Below are positions 49,262 through 62,436 of a stretch of DNA of 64,000 nt, one piece after another (the first letter of the stretch is position 1; each line of letters begins with the position of its first letter). The notes under the pieces were generated by a model that saw nothing but the letters and a program-made list of their open reading frames with translations, was not told the origin of the DNA and searched no databases. Origin of the DNA: Coriaria nepalensis (lineage: Eukaryota > Streptophyta > Magnoliopsida > Cucurbitales > Coriariaceae). Made by a program: the position numbers and the translations under genes. Where the stretch lies: the NCBI GenBank assembly GCA_027186245.1, contig CP114489.1, forward strand, positions 1,929,501 to 1,993,500. The letters are read 5' to 3'.

Positions 49262-52200
49262 TGAAGCCCAAGAGTTTTTCGGTCTGTTCTGTCGTCTAAA
49301 CATTTGTTGCTTTTGGAGAATTGCAAGGGATTCGTTGTAATGAATAAGCTAGTTAATGATATGTTTCTATTTTTGTTTTTTCGTTTCCATGACAAAAATA
49401 AGAAACAAATCAATTTAACGTAAAAAAAAAAAATGTACGTAATTTTAGTCAATAATCCATTTATAAATTCATAATAAGAACACAAATTTTTTAGGAAAGA
49501 CTTTTTAAAGCACAAATGGTGTAATAAAAGGAGATATTTTTGTGCAAACAGTGTGGAATAGCATTGCTCGCGTAATTCATGTTGATACATTAAGGGAAAA
49601 TGTATCACCTAGTTTAACCCATATGATCAAGGACATATTAAATATATTATGAGATTCCAATCCTGTGTTTTAGTTTTAGATTATTACATGCTTATAAAAT
49701 TAATCAGCATTTGGTACCACAGTCCTTATTCCTTAATCATTCAAGGGAGTTGGTAATTAGCATGAGTTTGTAATTATGTTATTATTATAAGTTTCTTCCT
49801 TTACTGTTAATCATGATAAAAGCTGATTCAGAAAAGGTATTAACCTTATCCACTTACAGTCTCCAGTCTCCAGTCTCCAATCTCCAGTCTCCAATCTAAC
49901 CTACCATTATTATCATTGTCCAATCATTTTGCCTTTTGGAAGATTACACTGCTACAAAAAGAAAGAAACAAACAAGAACCTACACAAGATTCAATGAACA
50001 CATCGGCAAGTCTTAGATGCAATATGTTGTTGAATATTTAAGAGTCAACTGCGTTCGAATATTCCCATTTCTCGTGCTCGTGGCAACCATCGTTCTTCCT
50101 TGCCTCTCTTATAAGCTTTGACATTGTCAAACCGGAGGATCGCCTTGTTGGCTATACTTGATTTTGGTGATCAATCTTCTTAGACTCTTTGTTTGACATG
50201 CATGATCTTCTGAGTTCGACTAACATATGACTTGCGATCAATTGAGACTCCAAGTTAAATAAAATATTTTGGAACTATTTTAATATAAAATATATTTTAA
50301 AAACAAATCATATTTTTTCTTTTAGTGAAATCCCAATGGTTGAAAAAGTATTTCTATGTAAAAAATGGTATAAAAAAAAAGTAAGAATAGGAAGAAGTAA
50401 ATGTGAGAAAGAAATTATTTGAATAGTAAAAAATATATAGAATTTTTTTTTTTTTTTACCCATTAATCTAACTTAAATTTTACTTTTTTTTTTTTGGGCG
50501 ATTACTTAAGGAGTAATGAAAATGGGTCCACCAATTATAGGGGTCATTAGATGCAATAACTTTTTCAAAATTTTCAACTTCCCAACTTTTCAAGGTTCAA
50601 ATAGATATTATCATAATTAAGTGGGTTTTATACAGTGACCTCTTTGGTCTATATAGAAGAGTCGGCTTTGCTCATAATTAAAGACGGGCTCTAACTTAAA
50701 TTTCAGTTCAGTTGCTTATATGTTGTTGACTTCTTCGCATGTAACCTTCTTAGTTCGTTGCTTAGTATGTGTATCAATTAACAAAAATTTACGGGGGTGC
50801 TTTAATATAGTACTATGTATTAGTACTTTAAGATAAGAATTACTAGATAGTCTTAACTGGATATAGATTATTATTACTCTCCTATGATTCGGATAGGTAT
50901 GGGAAGGCATATTTAACTAATCCAAATATGTCAAAGATGAAGTGCAATATGTTAAAATGCATTTTCAGGGCCCTTATTGAACCCAGGTCATACATAGGAA
51001 ACGACATTGCCACCAATGGTCGGGGATATCACACTGCTATAACACCAGTACAAAGCGAAGCCCTACTATTAATTGGGGTCTCTACCTATTAAAAGGGTTA
51101 CCAAATAATATGAGAAAGCACGAGGTCAAAGTACTCTACCCAGAGTTCGAACCTACTAGATGCATGATAGAGTTGATCTAGTGCCTTACCTACTCGTCTA
51201 CCACCTCAGTGGCTTGTACCGCTAATGTAGATGCAAACAATGCTCTTTTTACTAGAATTAGCTTTTTGTTGGCTAGTCTAGATAACCTAATGTAATTGAT
51301 AAGTTAGACTATACAAGTGGATCATCCATTCATGTAGCATCGAATGGTTGAAATTAAAGTACTCTATACTCTGAATTCAACTTTGAGTAGTTGAAGCGGA
51401 AAGCACCCTATATTACGAATCCAGATAAGAATCCTTTCATAATCACATTGACTAATTATTCACACACATATATATATAGTTCCTGTCACTATACTCGTTG
51501 TATTACATCAAGAACACCTTAAATACAGCCTTACATATGCATGGGGTGTCATACCAAACTGCTTCTCCCTATGCATAGCTGATGGCTCAGTCTCTCTCTA
51601 CCCGTCTACATTTCTCTCTGCATGTTGATGCACGAGAAACACGTGCTCATCAGGAAGTCAAATGTTTAATATCTAAAACTAGGTAGATATATTAATTATA
51701 TATCAATATAACATATCTGTAATACGAATACGATGATGCGGATTCTTGTTTTCTGAAGAACGTCTTTTTAACTGTAAGACGCTTTTATACTATATACCGA
51801 GAGAAACTGTGCATTTCGTCCATTTTATACTATGCGGATTTTAGCATTATCGTGCTAATGCCTAACTGTGGGAAGGCCTAAAAAGAAAGGAAAGCAGTTA
51901 GATAAGTTGCATGGGAATGATAGTTTAGACTGTTGGTGAATGAATAGAGACGAAATCGAATAAAGAAAAGAGAGGAAAATGCATGGAAATGGCTTTTAAT
52001 GAGTGGAAAAGAGAGACAGGAAATTTAAGGTATGGAATAAAATTGCTAAATTAAAGCACGTTTGGAATTTGTTTGCTTTCCCTGTCTCAATTGGCCCGTG
52101 GGTCCATTCGCACCTTTTGAAGAATAAATTCTTTTGCATTTGGGTTTGGCGGAAGATTCTTAAAGTGAGAAATATGGGCTAGTTCGTCCTTCTATTGAAA

Positions 52201-52449
52201 AATTGGGAATTAAGCTTCCACATCTCTTTGATATGACCCGTTAATCTTACGGTGGGTAGCATTATTTTGGATAATTCTTGATTCTTTCCTTCTCCTCCGT
52301 CTATTATATGCCCAATATCTCATTCATTCTTACTATATGCCCTTCTAGTGATTGTCTTGATGCTTTCTCTCAAAGACATTCTCCTTCTCCATCTCTAATG
52401 CTTGGAGTGAATTTAGGATTAGGGGCAATCCAATCTCTTTGAAAAAATT
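49262..52449. other. Intergenic region, possible SINE-like segment
   Basis: No protein-coding gene was found. A short array of tctccag-type repeats lies at about 49859-49900. The segment about 50950-51230 has balanced composition; its minus strand carries a Pol III B-box-like word (GGTTCGAACTC at 51153-51143), preceded by an A-box-like word near 51200-51183. It may be a decayed tRNA-derived SINE. The rest is AT-rich. Confidence 0.4.
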
Positions 52450-53115
52450 TATTTGGGGCAATAGTTCAGTTTATCATCACTCTTTTATTACTTGACTTGC
52501 TATTCTCAACTGCCTTTCTACTCAAGACCGTAGCCCTGTATGGTATCCCTACGTGCATTGTGTATATGCATTGCCTCCTTGATAAGGAATCTAGATACCA
52601 TATTTTTGGGAGTTGTCCTTTCTCTTCCTCGGTGTGGCAAAATATGGAGAATTTCCTTTCTTCTAATGCTCCTTCCCTCACTTAGAGGGAGATAGAACAA
52701 TCGAGTTCATAACAATACTGTCTTCCTAACATTATTTTCCACCTTATCACTTAAAACGTAAAGAATATGATCCTCTTTCCCCTGCCTCCTCCTTATAGTA
52801 ATACGGTCCAGGAACATTTGGGATACTTTTTAATTGTTTTTTTGTTGCTACCATGTTGGACAATTTTTTTGACATCTTGTGATCTTTTGTTGTGCTTTCT
52901 TATTGTTTCCTCAAACTTTGAGGATGGGTTGTGGTCCCTTGAATTTTTCCCCAATAGGGTTTTTTTTTTCACCGTGGGTGAGTCGCGGTCCTTCTTGTCA
53001 CCACTTTGGATATGCCCCTTGAACTTCTGTACAAGTGTTTTTCCCATAGCCCTTTCAGGTTTTTTTTTTCTTTTCTTATTAATATATAATTACTCTTCAA
53101 AAAAAAAAAAAAAGT
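52450..53115 (+). mobile_element. 3' end of an L1-type LINE
   Basis: The plus strand near 52560-52680 encodes a degraded zinc-binding RVT tail (ESRYHIFGSCPFSSSVWQNM), typical of the end of plant L1-type LINE ORF2. A T-rich 3' UTR follows, ending in a poly-A tail at about 53098-53113. The 5' part is missing, so it is a 5'-truncated, dead copy in plus orientation. Confidence 0.75.
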
Positions 53116-53483
53116 AAACCAAGGAATCGTACTTAACAGCAACAAACTAACACAAGATCGTCAAAGCCCTACCCGCCCCTCTTTCTTTATCAAAGTAAAT
53201 TTCACAGATGCATCCCCATGCATGCCATCACGCAAGGCCAAACTGCCAGTCCAAGTCAACCCTTTAATTTTTTTTTTCTCAGTAGCCAAACAACAACCCT
53301 GAAATCATATTATATACAAATCCGTTTCTTCATCTCAACACCCTTATCTGCTTCTTTCTCTCTCTCTTTAATCGCAAAGAAGACAATCAATCTGTGGGTC
53401 GTCCTCTGCCATTTCTAGTGGGTTCCAAGTAATTGAACCGCTGAAGAATAAAATTGACCATAAAATTGTCTAGAGTTGATACA
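53116..53483 (+). promoter_or_regulatory. MYB promoter and leader
   Basis: The stretch separates the LINE tail from the MYB start. A TATA-like attatatac lies at about 53308-53316, about 170 bases before the ATG, and a CT-rich leader at about 53355-53370. The LINE tail thus ends within the likely MYB promoter. Confidence 0.4.
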
Positions 53484-54565
53484 ATGAGGAGGCCGTGCTG
53501 CGAGAAGCAAGACACAAACAAAGGAGCTTGGTCAAAGCAAGAAGACCAAAAGCTCATTGATTACATTCGGAAGCATGGCGAGGGTTGCTGGCGAACTATT
53601 CCTCAGGCCGCAGGTATACAATCGAAAGAAGAAAAAAGATTAGAATTTTAAACTAGTTTTGAAATCCTATATTAGTTCTAATTAATTTGAAATAGGAAGT
53701 AAAGGTAATGTAAAGTCTAATAATTAATTTTGAAACTTGGCTAATTTGTCATGTTAATCAATCTAGGTTTGCTTCGTTGCGGGAAAAGTTGTAGGTTGAG
53801 ATGGATAAACTATCTCCGGCCAGACCTTAAGAGAGGCAATTTCGATGAAGACGAAGAAGAGCTCATCATCAAGCTTCATGCACTCCTCGGAAATAGGTCA
53901 TTTAACCTATAATCTCTTAATCCATACCTAATTAGATGATGAGCACATGAAAGATCAGCCTTTTCAATACCATTTATTATAAATAAAAAAAGAAGAAAAC
54001 AATTGATTTTAATATTACTTTCATTCTGATGAACAATGAATTAAGCCAATATGAACAAATAATTGTCAAATTAAAATGTATTGATTTGTCATTTGTGGGT
54101 GAAATGTAATTCAGGTGGTCTCTAATAGCCGGAAGATTACCAGGACGTACCGACAACGAAGTAAAGAACTATTGGAATTCTCATCTGAGGAGAAAGCTTT
54201 TAAAAATGGGTATTGATCCAAATAATCATCGATTGGCCCATGGTTTATCTCGTCCAATATCAAAACCACAACCCACTGGCACTAGCCTGTCATCACCATC
54301 TCCAAAAAGTCGTTCAAACATTATTAGGAAAGACCATGAGCATGGTGAAATCAATTGTGATCGAGTTTCGGATACCAGGAGTTGCCTAGAGGATGTCTCA
54401 AGTACCGGCTTAGTACCAGATTTGAATCTTGACCCGACCAATTATGTTACCGTCATTAATCCTTCGTCTTCTCCGACTTATTTTAAAGATGGACATGAAC
54501 GGAATGATCAAGCTAATTTGATTGTAAACGATCGACAAGAACCTACACTTCTTCTCTTTAGATAA
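53484..54565 (+). CDS. R2R3-MYB repressor, subgroup 4 (MYBC2/MYB27-like)
   Basis: Exons 53484-53613, 53767-53896 and 54115-54565 join in phase to 236 residues; introns sit at the two classic R2R3-MYB positions. The start [16 protein letters not shown] is preferred over an in-frame Met ten codons upstream. R2 and R3 cover about 11-112 ([40 protein letters not shown]). R3 holds the bHLH-binding signature ([21 protein letters not shown]). The C-terminus has an EAR-type core, PDLNLDP (about 188-194), and ends TLLLFR. EAR core plus TLLLFR marks the MYBC2-L/PhMYB27/FaMYB1-type repressors of anthocyanin and proanthocyanidin genes, which act in the MYB-bHLH-WD40 complex in the nucleus. The target pathway is inferred from the family. 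Confidence 0.93.
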
Positions 54566-55977
54566 TTCATCGAGTTTGCGCCTCAACATGCTAATGCAAT
54601 TTCAAACCCAGTTCTAATGTTGAGGAGAATGGTGAATATTCGATCAAACAAAGTTGTAGATCCCAGAAGGTTGAAACAGTGAAACTGAAATATCTCATGC
54701 AAGCTAGGAATCTAAGCAATAGGTTGTGATTCACTTGGAAAAGAGGTCATTTCATTTCTTGTAAAATTGCTTAATCCGGCCAGTTTTGAGATCTTCTTTT
54801 TTCGAAAAACACAAATTCCTGCATTCATTATGTAAATTATATGTAATAACTACAAATTACCATAATTAAACATGTTCTATTTGTTTTTTGTTCTTATTTC
54901 TTTTCATGGCTTTAGTAGTACATACTGCAGGTCATGCAATGCTTGTACGACAGTTCCTTTTTCCCTTTTCTTTTTCCTCATTTTTTTCTCATGGCTTTAG
55001 TCAGTATGAATCTAGTCGATTCCTGCATATAGAACCATGCAATCTAATTATATACAGAATATAATTCCTGAAAAGTGATGATCAAGAGTGAATTAACCCT
55101 TAATCAAATGTCAGTTTATCAAACTTCGGTTTCTTAATATATATACCTATACATATACATATATATATATATATTACGACGGGAGGAAACAATACGAGAA
55201 ACCTTAAATATACTGTATAGTTCAAGAAAATGTTAAAAAAAATGGTACATTTCTACCTTTTTATATATTTAGGATCTCCGACAGGTAACATATATTTGAC
55301 TACCTGAGCATTATATATATATTTATATATATAATATGTTGGGAGTAGCTTCATCTTTTCTTCTTCGGGGATAGTTGGTGCCTTGGCGGTAGTAGTTACA
55401 TGTGCATAGAACAGCTCAGATCCTCGATTACATTTGATTTACTTGCTCTATAGGCGCAGTTGTATACATTTGAAAGGAGTTTTTTGATTGTCGGATTTGC
55501 TTTGACATATGGATCGATCGATATCCAGCTACCGTTCAATATAAAAGGAGATTGCGTGAATTTCCCACTAGAGATCATTTTTACTGACTAAGCAAGAAAA
55601 TATCATCCCATATATCTTTTATATTGACTTAAAGTTATCACTAAATTATGTCTAGAGACTTGTAATAAGGTACATTTCGATTTAGTAAAACATGTTACTC
55701 CAAGCTGGAATTAAAGCAAGGAAATCTGGAACCCTAAATAGAACTTTATTGAAAGTTTGTTTTGAATAGTTAAAAAAAAAAAAAGTTACTAGAAGAGAGT
55801 CAAAAGGTAGAGTAACAACAAACCAAAACAGAAGCTACACACTGGACTAACCTTAATCTCGTACTTATCAACAAATCAAACCAAGTGCAGAGTCTATAGT
55901 ACGATGCATGACGAAAGAACTTGATTGTGTTGAAAGTTTTGCCATAAATTGTATTTTGATGAACCTAATTAAGCTCT
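54566..55977. other. AT-rich intergenic DNA
   Basis: MYB 3' UTR and then AT-rich sequence with TA tracts near 55155-55175 and 55305-55330. No gene is seen. Confidence 0.5.
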
Positions 55978-56700
55978 TTGGGAAAAGGTAATACGTCAAA
56001 ACTTGCTTCTAGGAAATGCTACTTAACTACGTATAGCAATGAAGGCACGAGGAGAGTTTCTTTTGTGCTAAATCAAATCATTAGCTTAGGCAATCGAGAA
56101 GAAGTTTGTGTCGGCATCTTAAGCAATGGCCGTAATAAATGGTGTGCTGAGCATGGTAATGTAGTGCCTTTTTGGATAGAAAAACGGCTTTAAAACATCA
56201 TTTAGAAGTTGTAGTCGATTTCGGTGGTTGGTATAATCAATAATGGGGTGGAAACATGACAATGCAATGGATTATTCCGTCCGATCGATCAGTGTTTAGA
56301 CTTATAGCGGACAATCTCTCCACAGGTGTAGCATGGTCGATGGAGAATTTTGCGGGTATTTGGACAGGATAGGTTCCTATGAATATTATATTGAAATTTT
56401 ATTATGGCAAGTGGCTCTAGAAAAACTAGCAGTCAAGACGGTACTTAAAGAAAGCCCTAAATTTTCCAAATGAGGACCGAAAAATGTATGCTTTGTAAAG
56501 AGCAAGACGTAACGGCAAGTCATTTATTCATTTGTTCTCTTGTGCTTGAAGTTTTGGAATCTTCTTGCTAGCTGGTTTGGGTGGCTTGGTGTATACCCAA
56601 ACCCGTGAATGGCGCCCTAATCATGGAATGGAAAAGTTAAGTGGTGGTTTTGCAAAAGTAGAGAGGTGAAATGAAGGATGTTTTAAATTGGGAGTGTTAT
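55978..56700 (+). mobile_element. Degraded LINE fragment (zf-RVT region)
   Basis: Plus-strand pieces in shifting frames resemble the end of plant L1-type ORF2: SLGNREEVCVGILSNGRNKW with WCAEHGNVVPFWIEKRL (55978-56193), and further on NFPNEDRKMYALCKEQDV with HLFICSLVLEV near 56460-56560, the CxxC...H...C pattern of the zf-RVT domain. Many stops interrupt it. No poly-A tail was identified. Confidence 0.6.
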
Positions 56701-59700
56701 TAAGAATATATTTTATATATATAAATAAATATTTAAGAAATTAATATATAAATTGAGTTATTCTTTATTAATTGATTTTAAGATAAAATTTTAAATTTTA
56801 ATACGATAAAAAGCATAACATGGACAGTCCAGATAATCCTGCAGTCATGCGCATGCACCTCTCCCGCAGACCTCTATCTAACCCACTAAAACATCTCATA
56901 TAACTTGTAATATCTAATACATTCCTCTTCAAACACCAAAGGGAGGGTACGTACAACAAAATCCTGTATCTAAAAAATATCTCTTATATGACAAACTCAA
57001 GATTAAGCCAATTAAGGTCCGAAAGCAGGATTGATGCGAATGCTTGGGTGCGAAGAAATACAAAATAAAACTAAAAAGTGATGCAACTTGGTCTACATAT
57101 GTAACTAATTAATGCAGACATGTCGTAAGCTCAATATTTTTTGTGAAACCGCGCTGGGTCAAGCCGTCCACCAGCTGACAGTTGACCTCTCTGAAGATAT
57201 GTAGAAACAACTCCTTTTTGCATTACCTCTTCAACACTCAACATATAAATCATTTTACCTAGGACTTTCCACGGTCTGGTTTCTGCTTTTGAACACCATT
57301 CTGCTTCTGTATTCGAATCGCTTTCAATAAGGATAACATATAGTTATGTATAATTGTAAACTACATTATTCTTCTTACAAAGGAGGCAAACTTCATAGAG
57401 AGAGAGAGAGAGAGAGACTACTTGTTTGGTGCTGATTCTTGATGGGCAAGTCGTTGCTGGCGAAACAATTGATCATCCCGAGGAGAGTCGGTGTTATATT
57501 CCATGCATATTCTTGTCAAATGAACAGTCCTTTTGTTTGCCAATATCTTACATTCGTTCTCCAATCGGCCTTAAAATACTTCCTTATTGGGACATATTTT
57601 AGTTTTTAATACTGAACATTTTATGAGTCTCAAGTTAGATTCTATATATAAATATATATATATATGTATGATACCAATTTATTCTTTCTAATGAGCTATA
57701 TAATCACCATCTAAGGAAAAAAAAACCTCTCCGATACGTATGTCCTTTGTTGTACGGAAACTTGTTTGATGCATTCTATAATTAGTGTTGTAATATTAAA
57801 AATGGGAGTCGTGAAGTAATCAGATGGAATGTTGATGTATATAAGACTCTTGACTTAGCTTACCTGATAATGTAGTTGGACGCTCGGAGTATCATCAATG
57901 ACCCCTCGGAGTTTATGCTCCATCATCGAAAGTGCTTGGGAAGTTCCAGATTGTTCAAAAAATAGATAAAAACTGTTGATGCATGCATGTATGCGGATTT
58001 TGTTTCCTAATTCAGGGAGTTTTCTTAGAGGTCATTGATGATACTCATTAATATCTTAGCTAGTAGCTACAAGCATTTAAGATCCTCCACATATGTAAAT
58101 ATACCATAATTCATAAAGTTATTTTGCTTTCAAATTTCTTGTAGAGTACTATAAATAAAACATATACCTAAGGCCTAGTACTATCTATGCTTATTGCTGT
58201 ATGCATGCAAATTCACATGTCTCTTGAATCGTTTGCGAGAATACAATATATATATATATATATTTTTTTTTTTTTGAAATTATAAACCTCGCTCCTTTCC
58301 TTTGAATCTGTAAATCTAAGGTTTTATAACTGAGTCTAGCTTACGTCGATCTTCTTAAGCGTTCCAAACAATATATTAATGAAATAGTTAATTACTAAAT
58401 TATTAACTAAATTATATATATAGGTCGATCATCGATTCCTAAAACAAATACATATTTAGTCAGTTCCATGGATCATAAGTCTAGTCATATATGATTCCTC
58501 AAGATATATAATAAACTCTTGGAAAGGTTTGGTTTTGTGGCTAGCTAGGGTGTTCATCAAGTGTATCGAAAACAGCAAAGTCATAACTTTTAAGGCCGAA
58601 CAGACAATGAAACGAAGCCTGATCGGCAAAAAGACTGCTCACTTGACAAGCATAGCATGGAATAAACTCACCCATTTACGACGATCACCAAATCGATGCA
58701 AACCCAATCTGACAACATATGCTTCTATCTTGGCTATAAGTACTGCTTACGTCGACACCACATGACGACCTGCAAGTTAACACAAAAAGACGGTTGACAA
58801 GGTAAGCTCCGAATCAAGCGAAACAAAACCTAAAGACGAGAGCTTCGTATGTATTGAGGAAAAGGGAAAGAAGAAAACTAATACGCATTGTTTTGAGGGG
58901 CTTGACCTGTACTTATTCTGTGCCTGCTGGTAAGGCACTCAATCTATTACTTGACTTTTATAGTGATAAGATGAAAAAGAAAGTAAAAAATTCGGATTTT
59001 CTTTTAGTCTACTATTATCGGCACGTGAAAAAACTTTGACTCACAGATGACAACATGACATGCGTGCACATCAAATGGGGGGTGCCGATATCGAAGCAGT
59101 AGTTGAATCTCATGAGTTTCAACTTTCAACCCTTTATAAGTATAACAACCTATTTTTCTCTGACTCTTCCATTCTTCTATTCTTCTTCTTCTTCAACGCT
59201 GGCACAACCTCTCTTTTCTGATTACACAAGAGGTGATCTGAGAGGGGACAAGATTATCAATAGGGGATAGAGACGGTAGACAGAAATAAGTGGCTGACGT
59301 ACTGAGAGTTACTAAAGAAATGAATGGGACAGATCAATAGTATGTTACTAGAGGGTGGTAGCTATGCTCGTGTGGTTGTGAACAAAGATGGGAGGGGCAT
59401 GCAGGGGGCTACGCGATATGAATGAAAAAGTCTTTGTTACTGCGTAGTCCTACCTACATATGCGTAATGCATGCATGATCTAACTTTATCTAGCTACCAT
59501 CCCCTCCCTCATCCAACTTCAGTCCTTTCCATAATTAAACAAAAAGCAAGTTACTACAAAACCTTCCCTCTTTAACTCTCTCTCCTTCTCTCAGCCAACG
59601 GAGAGACTACGGGATGGTCTGGGTGAAAGATTGGTGTGTGTACTACACACGTGTACATTGCTTCTTGGTTTCTGAAGCAAACCCAGCTAGCCAATGTCTC

Positions 59701-61191
59701 ACCTTCTGCGAACTTTGCGCAGACAGTTGTTACAATTTTAATGGTACCCAGCTGTCCAATGGGACAAATCAATTACTTTCATAGTCATAAGACCTTAAGT
59801 TATAGTGTTTGTTCAGACCAGGGTTCAGTGTCTCTAAACGACTGTTCACCCTGTCGCAATGTTAATATATATATACTCATTTTTCTGCTGTCACTCTTTA
59901 AAAGACTAAAGATTTTGAAAGTACGATGAGCACCTGAAAATGGAATATTGTAAGCGGGGCCTGCTCAATGTCTTTGGACCCAGAAGTGAGAATAAAAAAA
60001 AAAAAAAAAGACCAATAAATATTCTCATACTTTTTCTATAAGACTCGAACTTGGAACATAAATAGAACTGAATAAGAGTATTCGTTATCAACAACCATTT
60101 GTCGTTTATTTATATATATATATATATTAGAATACATATTAGTTTTTTATTTAAAAATCACTATACAAAATTACTAATAAAAATTTTATATTTAAGGAAT
60201 TTTTTCGTTTAGATTTTAAGGTATTTTAAGAAACAAAAATTAAAAATAAAAAAATAAAAAAATAAAAAAACGAAAGTGTGGGATTTTTTATTACTCATTT
60301 TCAGTGGGCGCTTAAATTAGCTTTAATCAACATATACATACATATATACATTTTTTTTCTTCTGCTTCCTTCTTTCATGGGGCCTTTTTATGACATTTTG
60401 AAGTTAGCTTAAGAAATTTTATACCTTCTTTTAAAAATTTAAGGATATCATTTATTTTGGCATTTAGGCAACAACCTAACCCCCTTTAATGGCCAGACCG
60501 AACCTGATTGTAAGCTCTCTTTGGAAGTAATATCTAAACGAATAGGTTTAGAGTTTAGTAATTGCTGAAAGATAGGTTCCAACTTCCATGTGTATTTTAC
60601 ATTGGTAGATCGATAACTAGAGATGAATCTCTTTACTGCATACTCCATAAAATTGAAAGAAGCTATTGACTAACCAAAACCCTCCAAACGGCCATGGCCC
60701 ATGGAATCACTGCGGCAAGCCCATGACAAAGATCCTGCTTCGGTCGAGGCCGCCCATTCAATAGTGATGGGCCCCCGCAAAAAGGATTGTCGTTTTGATT
60801 TGGATCACTCAAATTCGAGAACCCTCCTGCAGAAAAATCTTCTAGACAAAAACCAAAATATCTTTACATGACGTCAATCACTTAAACACGGCTCGACATC
60901 AATATCTAAAAGGAGTTGGTCATAATATTCTTTCTCGAACATTCAAGGTTAACTATTACACGCCACGTGTTCCTCATTCTAAGATATTTTCCCTTTTTTT
61001 CTACATCTTCCGACCTGGGATGGCTAGTTAAGCTATGATTATAAAAGGATTCACCCGCCACCTTTCACTTTCATTCGTGGTGCCTGGTTCAATCTTTCTC
61101 ATGTAAGATTAAAAAACACTAAAGCTCTTTTAATTTGGTTTTCACTCGAGTCTTGCTTTATTAGAAGAATATTATTGGTTCAATCTTTCTC
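56701..61191. other. Large intergenic region
   Basis: About 4.5 kb without a supported gene. It contains TA tracts (about 57645-57665, 58245-58262, 60111-60127), a GA tract at about 57402-57416, poly-T/poly-A runs and an imperfect inverted repeat (arms about 57494-57577 and 58588-58670). A 56-codon Cys-containing frame at about 59613-59783 is not supported. A TATA-like element (attataaaagg) at about 61038-61048 probably serves the J-protein gene. Confidence 0.5.
57494..58670. repeat. Imperfect inverted repeat, arms about 85 bp, about 1.0 kb apart
   Basis: The arm at about 57494-57577 and the reverse complement of about 58588-58670 share blocks such as attccatgc, cttgtcaa.tga.cagtc, ttttg and tcggccttaaaa, in the same order. 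The match is visible by eye but diverged. No coding similarity was found in the spacer. Confidence 0.6.
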
Positions 61192-61910
61192 ATGGAGACT
61201 TACAAGGAGACGACGTCATATTATGGCGTTCTTGGTGTCGGTCCAGATTCTTCTATGGAAGAGATTCGTCGTGCTTATCGTAAGCTTGCTATGGTATGTT
61301 TCCTACTTCGTGTAAACAAAGATTGAGTTATCCGATGTGAAATAAGTGTCTGATTGATTTGGTGTGTTTTTTCAATTCTATGGTCGAAGGAATGGCATCC
61401 GGATAGGTGGACGAGAAACCCTACCTTCTTGGGTGAAGCCAAGCGAAGATTCCAGCAGATTCAAGAAGCTTATTCGGGTATGAAATGAAATTTTGCTTCA
61501 GTTAGTATAGTCTTGGCCTTTTTTACACTTGGAATTTGGCCTAATTTTCTGCCATCTTTGTGTCGGAGCAGTCTTATCAGACAATCGAAAGAGAAAAATG
61601 TACGATGCTGGATTATATGATCATAATGACGATGAGTTGGATGAGGTGGGTATCGAATTTATGGTTAAATATTTCGATTCAAGAAATTCTTATTATTTTC
61701 CAAATTCCATAAAGCACTAACGATTCTGAATTTCAATATTGGTTTTTTAAGGGCTTCTGTGATTTTGTGCAAGAAATGGTTTCACTAATGAGTCGGGAGA
61801 AGTGTTACAACGTGGAGGAGTTACAGTCAATGTTCATGGAAATGGTACGAGATTTCGGTCCTATTTTTGAGGAAGAAGACCCGAAGAGGATACGTTTAAG
61901 ACCATACTAA
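61192..61910 (+). CDS. Small J-domain (DnaJ) protein
   Basis: Exons 61192-61293, 61390-61477, 61572-61645 and 61752-61910 join in phase to 140 residues. The J domain fills the N-terminal half: [20 protein letters not shown] (helix I-II), the catalytic HPD at residues 37-39 (EWHPDRW), [21 protein letters not shown] (helices III-IV). The rest ([20 protein letters not shown]...) has no zinc finger or other known domain. Such short type-III J proteins stimulate Hsp70 ATPase; client and place are unknown. No targeting signal or membrane segment is seen. The exon 2 acceptor was placed to keep LAMEWHPDRW. Confidence 0.9.
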
Positions 61911-62405
61911 GATCTTCTCTACAGTATACCCTTACATGACACGTTATGTACAGTTAGTTTCTGAGTTGGATCGACCCTTTTTGTCAAGATTTGTATTTGG
62001 ATTTAGTTTCTGGTTTGTTTAGAGTTAATAAAACTGGGGGTTTAGTGAAAACTGATGTAGGGAAAAATGTAATTTCAGTTACGTTAGTCAAGTGGGCCGT
62101 AGTTATCATTTACAGAGCGGACGCCCAGTTCAAGAATCGTCAGAAAGACAGGAAACAGTTTATGCTTTTTGCATTGGACTATAAGTCTTTAAATATATAG
62201 TTGATATAGATATTATAGATATATTTATTATTATAAAAAATACTTAATTCATAAATCAATTTTTTAAGTTAGAATTTAAAAAGAATTTAATTAAACAACT
62301 AAATAAAATATATTTTGATTTTATTTTTACTAAAAAAAATGAAATCAAATCTCTACCCAAACTAACCAGAAGACGAGAAAATGGGAAAAAAATAGAAGAT
62401 TCTTG

Positions 62406-62436
<31 letters not shown>

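Noticed and set aside
49216..49608. Minus-strand 130-codon frame downstream of LPR
   Set aside because: AT-rich, low-complexity translation (Phe/Leu/Lys/Asn), no similarity; overlaps the LPR 3' UTR.
58529..58765. Plus-strand 78-codon frame
   Set aside because: It overlaps one arm of the inverted repeat and has no recognised domain; chance frame.
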